Below are positions 41,628-48,887 of a stretch of DNA of 64,000 bases, in pieces. Source of the stretch: Treponema rectale (GTDB lineage: Bacteria; Spirochaetota; Spirochaetia; Treponematales; Treponemataceae); the NCBI RefSeq assembly GCF_014202035.1, contig NZ_JACHFR010000002.1, forward strand, positions 434,001-498,000, written 5' to 3'. Position 1 is the first letter of the stretch. Every line of letters begins with the position of its first letter. The position numbers and the translations under genes were made by a program. Under the pieces are notes generated by a model. That model was given only the letters and a program-made list of their open reading frames with translations, made no database searches and had not been told where the DNA came from.

Positions 41628-41884
41628 ATTATTGCATACATTTGGAAAATGAAAAAGTTCCAAAAACATACTTTAAGAAACTATCAGATACCGATTTCTA
41701 CGAAGTCAGAATTGAGTTGGGTGGAAATATTTATCGGCTGTTAGGATTCTTTCACAATGGAAATATTGTAATTTTTATAAATGGTTTCCAAAAGAAGACT
41801 CAGAAGACACCGAAATCTGAAATAGAAGTTTGTGAAGCAAGAATGAAAGATTTTTTGAAAAGGAGTAAAGAAAATGGCAAATAA
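41600..41884 (+). CDS. HigB/Gp49-like toxin, possibly 5'-truncated
   Basis: 94 residues from a TTG with no ribosome site. [26 protein letters not shown] and [11 protein letters not shown] match the phage-derived Gp49/HigB family. The usual N-terminal strand would need about 15 more residues. The frame is open upstream for a short distance (S-S-P-V-L) but has no start there, which suggests the beginning was lost at a recombination join. The antitoxin gene overlaps its 3' end. Confidence 0.7.
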   Translation: MGNHLWYFIDYCIHLENEKVPKTYFKKLSDTDFYEVRIELGGNIYRLLGFFHNGNIVIFINGFQKKTQKTPKSEIEVCEARMKDFLKRSKENGK

Positions 41885-42257
41885 AACATTAGATTTAGAT
41901 GATTATATTTCTCAGCGTAAAGAAAAAGATTCAGAATTTGCAAAAAATTTTGATACAGGTTATGAAGAATTCAAAATCGGTATGATGATAAAAGAAATGC
42001 GACTAGAGAGCGGAATGACACAAGAACAGTTGGCAGAAAAACTTGAAACTAAGAAAAGCGTTATTTCGCGAATGGAAAATCATTCCGAAGATATTCGATT
42101 ATCTACCCTTCAAAAAGTTGCATCTGTGTTTGGAAAATATGGCGGTTTGAGAATGATGCCAATGGCACAAGACAAAGTTCAGCTAGTTTTAATGGTAAAA
42201 GGCGATAATCGCGAAGAATATATTACTGTTGAATGCATAGCTAATATTGCTGAATAA
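41874..42257 (+). CDS. HigA-like XRE-family antitoxin
   Basis: 127 residues. The helix-turn-helix [22 protein letters not shown] is at about 47-70. The preceding G-Y-E-E-F-K-I-G and the later L-Q-K-V-A-S-V-F-G are typical of HigA partners of Gp49 toxins. It overlaps the toxin gene by 11 bp, toxin first, the normal HigBA order. Confidence 0.9.
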   Translation: MANKTLDLDDYISQRKEKDSEFAKNFDTGYEEFKIGMMIKEMRLESGMTQEQLAEKLETKKSVISRMENHSEDIRLSTLQKVASVFGKYGGLRMMPMAQDKVQLVLMVKGDNREEYITVECIANIAE

Positions 42258-42310
42258 CTAAAAAAAGGTAGTAACCTTAAAACAACAACTAGTTGCAATT
42301 TATAGAAAAG

Positions 42311-42339
42311 TTGACAAAAACTGTATAGCTATGTATATT
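42311..42339 (+). promoter_or_regulatory. Strong promoter for a small RNA candidate
   Basis: TTGACA (42311-42316) and TATATT (42334-42339) are spaced exactly 17 bp. Transcription should start near 42346, with no gene for more than 100 bp. Confidence 0.65.
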
Positions 42340-42345
42340 TAAAGA

Positions 42346-42437
42346 AAGCAGGGACGCAAAGCAATCGAGCGACCGTTTCCGTTAAGCTATTTTGAATAGT
42401 CCGCCGAAGTCGTCACACTTATGGGCGGGCTTTTTTT
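42346..42437 (+). ncRNA. Candidate structured small RNA / leader (about 92 nt)
   Basis: A promoter-to-terminator unit. Near its 5' end it has GAAAGCAGGGACGCAAAGC, where GGGACGCAAAGC equals a conserved strand of class I c-di-GMP riboswitches. The rest of that riboswitch (the GCAAACC half and the second hairpin) is not recognisable. A small hairpin GCTATTTTGAATAGT and the terminator follow. It could be a diverged riboswitch, an attenuated leader for the small ORF downstream, or an unrelated sRNA. Confidence 0.4.
42399..42437 (+). terminator. Rho-independent terminator
   Basis: GTCCGCC (42399-42405) pairs with GGCGGGC (42424-42430, one T-G pair), followed by seven T residues. It ends the small RNA candidate. 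Confidence 0.8.
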
Positions 42438-42466
42438 ATGCTCTAAAATCCTATCTTATTAGGAAG

Positions 42467-42598
42467 GTGAGCAGGTCTATAACAATTGCGATGATAGCAA
42501 TGATAAGCATTGCTTTTTCGTACTTTGTCACAGACGGCCTCCTTCATTCACGAGAAATCGGAGGCAAGCCGCCACAATTTACTAAGCGTCCCCTATGA
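42467..42598 (+). CDS. Small hydrophobic peptide ORF (hypothetical)
   Basis: A GTG-initiated 43-residue frame with a single hydrophobic helix (I-A-M-I-A-M-I-S-I-A-F-S-Y-F-V) and a basic tail. AGGAAG lies very close to the start. Size and composition resemble type I toxin or holin-like peptides, but no family can be assigned. It lies just beyond the small RNA terminator, so read-through would express it. Confidence 0.35.
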   Translation: MSRSITIAMIAMISIAFSYFVTDGLLHSREIGGKPPQFTKRPL

Positions 42599-42654
42599 GA
42601 TGTATATTAGATGAAAAGTATAAAATCTACAAGGCATTGTAGAAAAGAAATATC

Positions 42655-42719
42655 GCCTAACAAAGCTACAAAGCGGATTTTGCGGTCAAGCCGCGCCACC
42701 GTTTAAGTAATTATTATGT
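42655..42719 (+). repeat. attC-like element D (complete)
   Basis: It begins with GCCTAAC, which fits the integron inverse-core pattern RYYYAAC, followed by AAAGCTACAAAGCGG. It ends CCACCGTTTAAGTAATTATTATG. The CGG...CCG and AAA/TTT pairs of the other elements are conserved. It lies directly at the 3' end of the minus-strand RelE gene. Confidence 0.6.
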
Positions 42720-42720
42720 G

Positions 42721-43041
42721 CTATTTCCTTTTTCCAGCCAAATCGTAAACTTCGTTATCAGCTCTTGCAGAAATTACAAGAATATACATGTTATGCGTTT
42801 TTTCATCTTCCACAAGTTTATAAACAACCCTGATTCCGATGTCGCGGTATTTTATCTTTAACAGTCCTGTTAAATCATTACCGGCTTTGTTCCCTAAAGG
42901 CTTCCCATAGCCACCTTCACTTTGGGGTTTTGGATTATCAGAGACTTTAATAATTCCTTTTAAAACTATCTTACGGACAGAACCGTCAAGACGTGCGAGC
43001 TCTTCTTTTGCAAGCGGATGATACTTTATTTCCCAAGCCAT
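42721..43041 (-). CDS. RelE-family toxin
   Basis: 106 residues. The N-terminus W-E-I-K-Y-H-P-L-A-K-E-E-L-A-R-L-D is classical RelE. R-D-I-G-I-R-V-V-Y-K-L and the C-terminal I-L-V-I-S-A-R-A-D-N-E-V-Y carry the conserved basic and tyrosine residues of the mRNA-cleaving site. It starts 3 bp after the antitoxin stop. This is the only minus-strand TA module in the island. Confidence 0.9.
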   Translation of the reverse strand: MAWEIKYHPLAKEELARLDGSVRKIVLKGIIKVSDNPKPQSEGGYGKPLGNKAGNDLTGLLKIKYRDIGIRVVYKLVEDEKTHNMYILVISARADNEVYDLAGKRK

Positions 43042-43044
43042 CTC

Positions 43045-43365
43045 TTACTCCAGATTTACTTCTACATCGTCTAAGTCCGACTCCTCAAGACCAAATTCTT
43101 TCATAACAGCATCATGCGAAATATATTCACTGTTTTTTGCCAGACGTTTTTCAGCCTCTGCGGCAAGAATGGCGTTTTCATATTCTTCCATCATCTGCTG
43201 ATAGCTTTGCGGACTCATCAGAATGCATTCAGGTGTATTGTTTTTTACAACAATACGAGTTCCAAATTTCTTTACATCAGCAAAAATCTTGTTTGCCTGT
43301 CCCTTATTAAAAAGACTTATGGGAATTATAGAATCAAGCACGTTTAATGCGTTCATTGCTTTCAT
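43045..43365 (-). CDS. Phd/YefM family antitoxin
   Basis: 106 residues, longer than usual. P-I-S-L-F-N-K-G-Q-A-N-K-I-F and I-V-V-K-N-N-T-P-E-C-I-L-M-S-P-Q-S-Y form the Phd DNA-binding fold, and the acidic C-terminal tail (E-E-S-D-L-D-D-V-E) would neutralise RelE. GGAGGT precedes the ATG. A near-consensus promoter with an inverted repeat lies upstream, suggesting autoregulation. Confidence 0.9.
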   Translation of the reverse strand: MKAMNALNVLDSIIPISLFNKGQANKIFADVKKFGTRIVVKNNTPECILMSPQSYQQMMEEYENAILAAEAEKRLAKNSEYISHDAVMKEFGLEESDLDDVEVNLE

Positions 43366-43390
43366 AATGCTACCTCCAGTAACTATTTGT

Positions 43391-43419
43391 ATTATATTTT
43401 ACAACTTATTTGTTGTCAA
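43391..43419 (-). promoter_or_regulatory. Promoter of the minus-strand TA module
   Basis: On the minus strand TTGACA (43419-43414) and TATAAT (43396-43391) are separated by 17 bp. ACAAC...GTTGT forms an inverted repeat within the spacer and is a plausible operator. Confidence 0.75.
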
Positions 43420-43553
43420 ATTTGTTGTTATTACTTTCATCGCAGCAATGGCAATCGTTGCAAAACTGTCCATGTAAAGAGGGAAGGAGCTTTCACCTGC
43501 CAGAATCGAGCCTGCAATATTCAGCACCGAAGAAAAAAGTATAAGCAGAGGAA

Positions 43554-43572
43554 AATAGAAATTTGTCTGCCT
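43554..43572 (+). repeat. Island repeat fragment at right edge
   Basis: AATAGAAATTTGTCTGCCT, the proximal part of the island repeat in plus orientation, then unrelated sequence. With copy 1 in minus orientation at the left edge it brackets the island. The remaining DNA from 43420 to 43660 holds nothing else recognisable. Confidence 0.65.
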
Positions 43573-43660
43573 GTCCGGGATATGTTGTAATAAAAAAAAT
43601 GCTCTGATAAAATCTTACAACTGCAGGGTGACTGCGTAAATTCATTATGGTGAAGGGACT

Positions 43661-44860
43661 GTGGTTCATAAAAAAGAAGCTTTTTTACTTTCAATTTTAG
43701 CATTCACGCAGATAAAACTGTTTTCCCAGAACCTGGAGCCTGTTTTAGAAGAAGAACTTCCTCCTTTGCAGGAGATGGTAGAAGATTTAACACAGACGCT
43801 TCAAAAAGCAGCAGAAGTTCTGCCGGAACAAAAACAGGAAGCAGAACCTGATGAAGAATATACAAAAATCTATACAGTTGTTCCTGAAGCAAAACGCTAT
43901 TCTGTCGGCTTAAGCGGAATGAATCACTCCCTTACAAAAAAATTCCGCACGCAGTATTTAAAAGATACAGGCAAAGCTCAGCTTACAGCCATACTTTATG
44001 ATTCCCTTCCATACAGGCCGTACATCAGGCAGCAGCTTAAGGCAAAAAAGATGCCGATGATAATTCAGTATCTTCCCATAATTGAATCAAATTACAAAAC
44101 TACTGCTGTTTCACGTACAGGAGCAACGGGACTGTGGCAGTTCATGACAAACAGCATGTCTCCCTTTTTAAAAAAGAACACATGGTATGATGAACGCCTT
44201 GATCCCTGGAAAGAAACGGATGCAGCATTAAGTAAGCTTCTGGATAATTATAAGATGTTTCATAATTGGGAACTTTCTCTGGCTGCATATAATATGGGTG
44301 CCGGAGCAATGAAGCGGATACTGAAAAAACACCCGGGTAAAGATTTCTGGTATCTTGCAGAACACGGATATCTGCCGGCACAGACAAGAGACTATGTTCC
44401 AAAGCTTATAGCAGTTGCAGATGTAATAGAAAATGCTGAGTATTATGGGGTTCTTGAAATCGGAATTGCAGACAAGGCAATAGAAACTCATGCCGTCGAA
44501 AAATATGAGTATGTTACTGTGGCAGGAATGATAAGTCTGGAACAGATATCTAAACTTACGGGAATTGAGCGCAGCGTTCTTGATTTTTTAAATCCTTCAC
44601 TTTTAAAAAAGTGTACGCCGGCAGGAGAAAAATATTCCCTTAGAGTACCATCGGGAACTTCAGAAAAGGCTGCAGAAGCATTAAAAAAAGCAGACATTGC
44701 TACGGATGCACTCATATATATAGTAAAAAAAGGTGATTCTTTATGGAGCATAAGCCGCTCTTATGGCCTTACAGTGGATGATTTGTGCCGTGCAAACAAT
44801 ATAAAAGAAATAAGCATACTCAGAATAAATCAGAAACTTGTCATTCCTGTGTTCAAGTAA
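43661..44860 (+). CDS. LysM-containing lytic transglycosylase (MltD-like)
   Basis: 399 residues from a GTG start with GAAGGG upstream. An N-terminal signal peptide is followed by a low-complexity acidic segment and an SLT domain. The catalytic Glu142 lies in I-I-E-S-N-Y, with downstream G-A-T-G-L-W-Q-F-M and L-A-A-Y-N-M-G-A-G, the family 1 transglycosylase signature. A C-terminal LysM module (about 353-399, with K-K-G-D-S-L-W-S-I-S) binds peptidoglycan. It remodels peptidoglycan in the periplasm. It is the first core gene after the island. Confidence 0.93.
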   Translation: MVHKKEAFLLSILAFTQIKLFSQNLEPVLEEELPPLQEMVEDLTQTLQKAAEVLPEQKQEAEPDEEYTKIYTVVPEAKRYSVGLSGMNHSLTKKFRTQYLKDTGKAQLTAILYDSLPYRPYIRQQLKAKKMPMIIQYLPIIESNYKTTAVSRTGATGLWQFMTNSMSPFLKKNTWYDERLDPWKETDAALSKLLDNYKMFHNWELSLAAYNMGAGAMKRILKKHPGKDFWYLAEHGYLPAQTRDYVPKLIAVADVIENAEYYGVLEIGIADKAIETHAVEKYEYVTVAGMISLEQISKLTGIERSVLDFLNPSLLKKCTPAGEKYSLRVPSGTSEKAAEALKKADIATDALIYIVKKGDSLWSISRSYGLTVDDLCRANNIKEISILRINQKLVIPVFK

Positions 44861-44928
44861 AACTTCATGGTTTTCTTAAGTGCCGCGGTTTAAATGCCGA
44901 TAAAGTGCAAAAGAGGTAATTTTTATAA

Positions 44929-46350
44929 ATGAAGAAGATTTTATGTACGCTTGCGGTTGTTTTTCTTGCAGCAGGGTTATTTTCTCAGGGGAACATCAGT
45001 CCGACGGAAGAGCTTGAAATAGAGCAGCTGGCCCGCCGTCTTGCAAACTATGACGGTCATGCTTCGGAAGAAGATGCGGTCATGACTTCAACGTCTACAA
45101 TTAATTGGACAAAAAATACATTTACCTCAAACGTATCCCTGGATGTAGCAAAGGCAGGAATTCCTATGCCAAGCGGCAAGTCTTCTTCCATTAATAAAAT
45201 TCAGATGGAACTCCCGGCACTTGTAAAGGATCCGCTTCTTTCAATATTTGTTGATAATAATAAAACTCTTGGAGATCTGGTACTTGAAGAAACCGTGACT
45301 CTTGAAGAACTTACGCGTATTATAGACAACAGTAAGCAGACTCCGGCTTTTTTTCAGAACGGTTCAAATAATCTTGTAACACAGCATACAATTCAGATTC
45401 AGAATATCGGTGCGAGCCTTGTAAAGCATCATGTTGCCTATACACAGCGGGTTCCTATAGAAACTGTTGCCTCTAAGGCCTATACAGGAATCATTATTGA
45501 TGCCAGGGGAACGCTTCCGGTTCATGGTGAATTTGTTGAAGACAGGACATATCCGTGTATTTTTCCAAAAATCTGGAGTGAAGGCATGGATCTTGTCTAT
45601 GAGCGCAATATGGTGGATCCTTCCGTTGCTAAAGAAAAGGGTATTGTTCTGTATTCATCAAGTCCTTTTGTAGAGGAATATGAAGATCGTATAGGCAAAA
45701 AGCCCCTGTGGATAAGTGCAAAGAAGGTTTATGGAATCAACAGGACGGATTCAGTCATTTCTAAGAATGACTATCTTCAGATTACTTCCGTAAAAGAAAA
45801 CCTTGATCTTTTGCGTAAAGGAAGGGTTGTCATTCTTCTGGATAAAGACCTGCTCATTCACGGTGTAGCAGCTCCTGATAAAAACAAGAGATATTATGTT
45901 GCTTACGAAAAACTCAAGAGATATGTACTTGAAAACCCTATTCCTGATACATTCCTTCTTCCGGGACCAAGCGGATTCAGGTTCAAGATGGAAAACCTTA
46001 AGTTTATAGCTGATTCTCCGGAACTTCTGCCTGAAGAACAGGGTCGTATTGTTCAGATAGCACAGTCAATAAAAAAATATGTCATGGACGGAGAGTTTAC
46101 GATTCTTGTGGAAGGTCATACTGCAGATGTAAATAAACCGGAAGGCCAGCAGCAGCTTAGCGTTTTACGTGCACAGGCAATAATTCAGGCTCTGGTGGAT
46201 CAGGGTGTGGACAGTTCTCTGTTTACCTACAAGGGTTACGGAGGAACAAAGCCTATTGCTACTAATTCAACTCCGGAAGGCCGTGCTCAGAACCGCCGTG
46301 TAGAGATTCAGGTAATGCCTAAATCAGGTTACGTACAGCGGGTTCAGTAA
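44929..46350 (+). CDS. OmpA-family envelope protein
   Basis: 473 residues with a signal peptide ending L-F-S-Q. An unassigned N-terminal region (about 25-340) precedes an OmpA-like peptidoglycan-binding domain at about 350-465, with V-E-G-H-T-A-D-V and G-Y-G-G-T-K-P-I-A and A-Q-N-R-R-V-E-I. It probably anchors an outer-membrane or periplasmic complex to the wall. It lies 68 bp behind the lytic transglycosylase and may be co-transcribed with it. Confidence 0.88.
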   Translation: MKKILCTLAVVFLAAGLFSQGNISPTEELEIEQLARRLANYDGHASEEDAVMTSTSTINWTKNTFTSNVSLDVAKAGIPMPSGKSSSINKIQMELPALVKDPLLSIFVDNNKTLGDLVLEETVTLEELTRIIDNSKQTPAFFQNGSNNLVTQHTIQIQNIGASLVKHHVAYTQRVPIETVASKAYTGIIIDARGTLPVHGEFVEDRTYPCIFPKIWSEGMDLVYERNMVDPSVAKEKGIVLYSSSPFVEEYEDRIGKKPLWISAKKVYGINRTDSVISKNDYLQITSVKENLDLLRKGRVVILLDKDLLIHGVAAPDKNKRYYVAYEKLKRYVLENPIPDTFLLPGPSGFRFKMENLKFIADSPELLPEEQGRIVQIAQSIKKYVMDGEFTILVEGHTADVNKPEGQQQLSVLRAQAIIQALVDQGVDSSLFTYKGYGGTKPIATNSTPEGRAQNRRVEIQVMPKSGYVQRVQ

Positions 46351-46369
46351 GTTAAGCTTTTTAAGGACT

Positions 46370-47473
46370 TTAGTAAAGCAGGTCTGTGTGTTCTTTCAGG
46401 GCTTTTCTTGCGTCGGTATAGCCCAGACGTATCAGGGAATCAATCTGATCTTCATTAAAGTTAAGGGTTCCGTGAACAAGGTCTCCCAACGGCTGGCTTG
46501 GTACTATTTCTATGAGTTTTTTGCCGTTAAGTTTTGTTCCTGAGCGGGATATTTTACTGTCTCCCAGAGAAGAATCGCTTCTTAAATAAACAACGATAAC
46601 TGTGTCTACGTTTTCATCTTTAAGGAGCGGCTTTACAGGAATGTTCTGTCCTCCTGCGTTTTCGAATCCGCCGTCAATGTATTCACCGTCTTCAGAAAGG
46701 CTGGAACCGTTTTTAATTACGCTGGAATCCAGGTGTACCGTGTCAAAGATTCCCGGCATTGCAGAAGAAGCCAGAAGCAGTTTGGTTACGTTTTCTGCAG
46801 AGGTCTGTTCATTAAGAATGAAGGTTTCGCTGTAGTCTGTGTAACCTGTAAAACTTATGTTCATGATTTTTCTGGCAAGATTGGATTTTCTTAAACAGGT
46901 AACATAGATTTTAGCTTTTTTGTCTTTAAGTGAATTGAAATCAATGTTTTCTTCTATAATAGCTGTCAGTTTTGAGCGGGAAAATATCCCTTTTGCACCT
47001 TTTCCGCTGGTAAAATAATCCTTCAGATAGTTTGCTACGGAAGAAGCAAGGTCTGTTCCTGCCTGTTCAAGGCTTTTAAGGAATGGGCTGTCATCAGAAA
47101 GGGCATTTTCTTTATATTCATTATAGAGAGAAAGCAGGGTTCTTGAATAATCCATCGTAAAACTGAGGACGTCTGCATACTTATCAAAGTCCGGAGTCAG
47201 CACGGAATCAAAACCTATTTGAGTTTTCCACAGTTTCTTTACGGAATATGGAGATACGTTTGTAAAGAGGGCAGCGTTAAGGGCTCCTACAGAGGTTCCT
47301 GAAACCGCCGTAATGTTGTCTGTAAGATGCATCTGCTCCATGGCAATCCAGACCCCTGCTTCATAGGCACCTTTTGCACCACCGCCGGAAAGGCAAAGTC
47401 CGATTCTTTTTTCTTCGGCGCCGGCTGCGGTCAGAAAAATACAGAAAACTGTCAGTAATATCGATTTTTTCAT
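46370..47473 (-). CDS. Secreted patatin-like phospholipase
   Basis: 367 residues with a signal peptide ending G-A-E. The oxyanion loop G-G-G-A-K-G is at 30-35, the nucleophile is Ser61 in G-T-S-V-G, and the catalytic Asp267 is in D-G-G. The signal peptide sends it to the periplasm or beyond. Its start is adjacent to the purN stop, so it is the second gene of that operon despite the unrelated function. A role in lipid remodelling or host membrane attack is inferred. Confidence 0.92.
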   Translation of the reverse strand: MKKSILLTVFCIFLTAAGAEEKRIGLCLSGGGAKGAYEAGVWIAMEQMHLTDNITAVSGTSVGALNAALFTNVSPYSVKKLWKTQIGFDSVLTPDFDKYADVLSFTMDYSRTLLSLYNEYKENALSDDSPFLKSLEQAGTDLASSVANYLKDYFTSGKGAKGIFSRSKLTAIIEENIDFNSLKDKKAKIYVTCLRKSNLARKIMNISFTGYTDYSETFILNEQTSAENVTKLLLASSAMPGIFDTVHLDSSVIKNGSSLSEDGEYIDGGFENAGGQNIPVKPLLKDENVDTVIVVYLRSDSSLGDSKISRSGTKLNGKKLIEIVPSQPLGDLVHGTLNFNEDQIDSLIRLGYTDARKALKEHTDLLY

Positions 47474-48094
47474 TTAGATTCCTTTAGCAAGAAGGCATAC
47501 ACCTTCAACAATTGCTTTATGTTCTTCCGGGGCTATACGTGCGTATAGTGAATCTGGGGTGTCGTTTTCTAAAACCGGTACTTTTTTCTGAATAAGGATT
47601 CTTCCGGAGTCACATCCTGAATCCACAAGATGAATCGTACAGCCGCTTTCTTTTTCTTTTGCAGCAAGAACAGCTTCATGAACGTTGTGTCCCCACATTC
47701 CTACGCCTCCGAATTTAGGAAGAAGTGCCGGGTGAAGGTTAAGGATGCGGTCTTTGTATTCTTCAATGATTTTTCCGCCAAGAACAGAAAGATATCCTGC
47801 CAGAACTATTGCATCGGCTTTATAGGCACGGCAGGTTTCAAGAATTGCATCACTTACTGCAAATCTTTTCTGGTCCCGGTCAGCAGTCATGGCTTTTTCT
47901 TTGCCTAAAACTGAATAAGGGCTTTTGATTTCTGCAGGAATTCCAGCTGCTTTTGCTCTTTCAAGGGCATAGGCATTTTTAGTACTGCTGATAACCGTAA
48001 CAATATGATATGGACAGTCCGGAGTCTGTTTTTCGTAATCGATGAGTGCCTGAAGGTTTGTACCGCCTCCGCTGACTAAAACCGCAATATTCAT
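47474..48094 (-). CDS. purN: Phosphoribosylglycinamide formyltransferase
   Basis: 206 residues. PurN transfers a formyl group from 10-formyl-THF to GAR in purine synthesis. The N-terminal S-G-G-G-T-N loop, the catalytic N119-L-H121-P, and an acidic D-S-G-C-D162-S-G segment are present. A short insertion follows L-L-P-K-F-G-G. AAGAGGTG precedes the ATG. It is followed directly by the patatin gene and diverges from yajC. Confidence 0.95.
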   Translation of the reverse strand: MNIAVLVSGGGTNLQALIDYEKQTPDCPYHIVTVISSTKNAYALERAKAAGIPAEIKSPYSVLGKEKAMTADRDQKRFAVSDAILETCRAYKADAIVLAGYLSVLGGKIIEEYKDRILNLHPALLPKFGGVGMWGHNVHEAVLAAKEKESGCTIHLVDSGCDSGRILIQKKVPVLENDTPDSLYARIAPEEHKAIVEGVCLLAKGI

Positions 48095-48260
48095 GTAAAC
48101 ACCTCTTAAATATGAAGATTTTATCGGATTTTTTATGTATTGGGAATGCTTCCTGCGTGTACTGTGCCATTCCGGAGGCCTTACACGGAATTTAGTTGAA
48201 ATAATGGATAAAATCAGATAATCTTAATCACTAGTTTTAAATTTAAAGAAGGAAGGCAAA

Positions 48261-48884
48261 ATGGTAGTAAATCAACTTTTTCTTCAGGCAGCAGGAGCCG
48301 GCGGTGGTGGATTCGGCATGCTGGTTCCGTTAATTCTCATTGTGTTCATCATGTATTTTTTCATGATTCGTCCACAGAGCAAAAAACAGAAAGAAACACA
48401 GAGAATGATTGATGCTCTTAAGAAGGGTGATAAGGTCGTAACAATCGGTGGCATTCACGGTACGATTGCACAGACAAAAGAAAAGACAGTAATCGTAAAA
48501 GTCGATGATAACACAAAAATTGAATTCAACCGTACGGCTATAGCTACAGTTACTTTTGAAAAACCGGTATCAGAAGCTGATAAAAAAGCAGTTGCAGAAA
48601 ACGCTTCAGAAAATGCAGCAGAAGGTTCGGAAGTTTCTTCAGAAAAAACAGAAGAACAGAAAGCAGCAGAAGCTAAAGCAAGAAAATATGCAAAGATCCG
48701 CATGATTGTAATTCTTATTCTTATTGCAGCATTTGCAGTAGCTATGATTATCAAACCAAAGTCTTCTGGTGCTGCAAAAGTAGACGCTAAAGAACAGACA
48801 ACAGAAACTACAGAAAATAACGGTTCAGCTGTGACAGATGATTCAGGAGATTTTGATTCTGCCGCATCTGAAAAAGCGGAGTAA
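48261..48884 (+). CDS. yajC: Preprotein translocase subunit YajC, extended
   Basis: 207 residues, about twice the usual size. The first half is standard YajC: one membrane segment (about 18-36), then R-P-Q-S-K-K-Q-K-E-T and D-K-V-V-T-I-G-G-I-H-G. A second hydrophobic segment (about 152-170, M-I-V-I-L-I-L-I-A-A-F) and an acidic Ser/Thr-rich tail are added. A good ribosome site (GAAGGAAGG) precedes it. It lies 3 bp before secD, forming the yajC-secD-secF operon. Confidence 0.93.
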   Translation: MVVNQLFLQAAGAGGGGFGMLVPLILIVFIMYFFMIRPQSKKQKETQRMIDALKKGDKVVTIGGIHGTIAQTKEKTVIVKVDDNTKIEFNRTAIATVTFEKPVSEADKKAVAENASENAAEGSEVSSEKTEEQKAAEAKARKYAKIRMIVILILIAAFAVAMIIKPKSSGAAKVDAKEQTTETTENNGSAVTDDSGDFDSAASEKAE

Positions 48885-48887
48885 AAT

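Noticed and set aside
42346-42437. A complete class I c-di-GMP riboswitch
   Set aside because: Only one conserved strand is visible. The partner strand with GCAAACC and the tetraloop-receptor hairpin are missing, so I kept it as a generic RNA candidate.
42392-42598. A longer 68-residue version of the hydrophobic peptide ORF
   Set aside because: Its first 25 codons lie over the terminator hairpin and have no ribosome site. The shorter GTG start at 42467 is more plausible.
43223-43590. Plus-strand frames opposite the antitoxin gene
   Set aside because: They are antisense to a well-supported antitoxin with promoter and ribosome site, and they have no family similarity.
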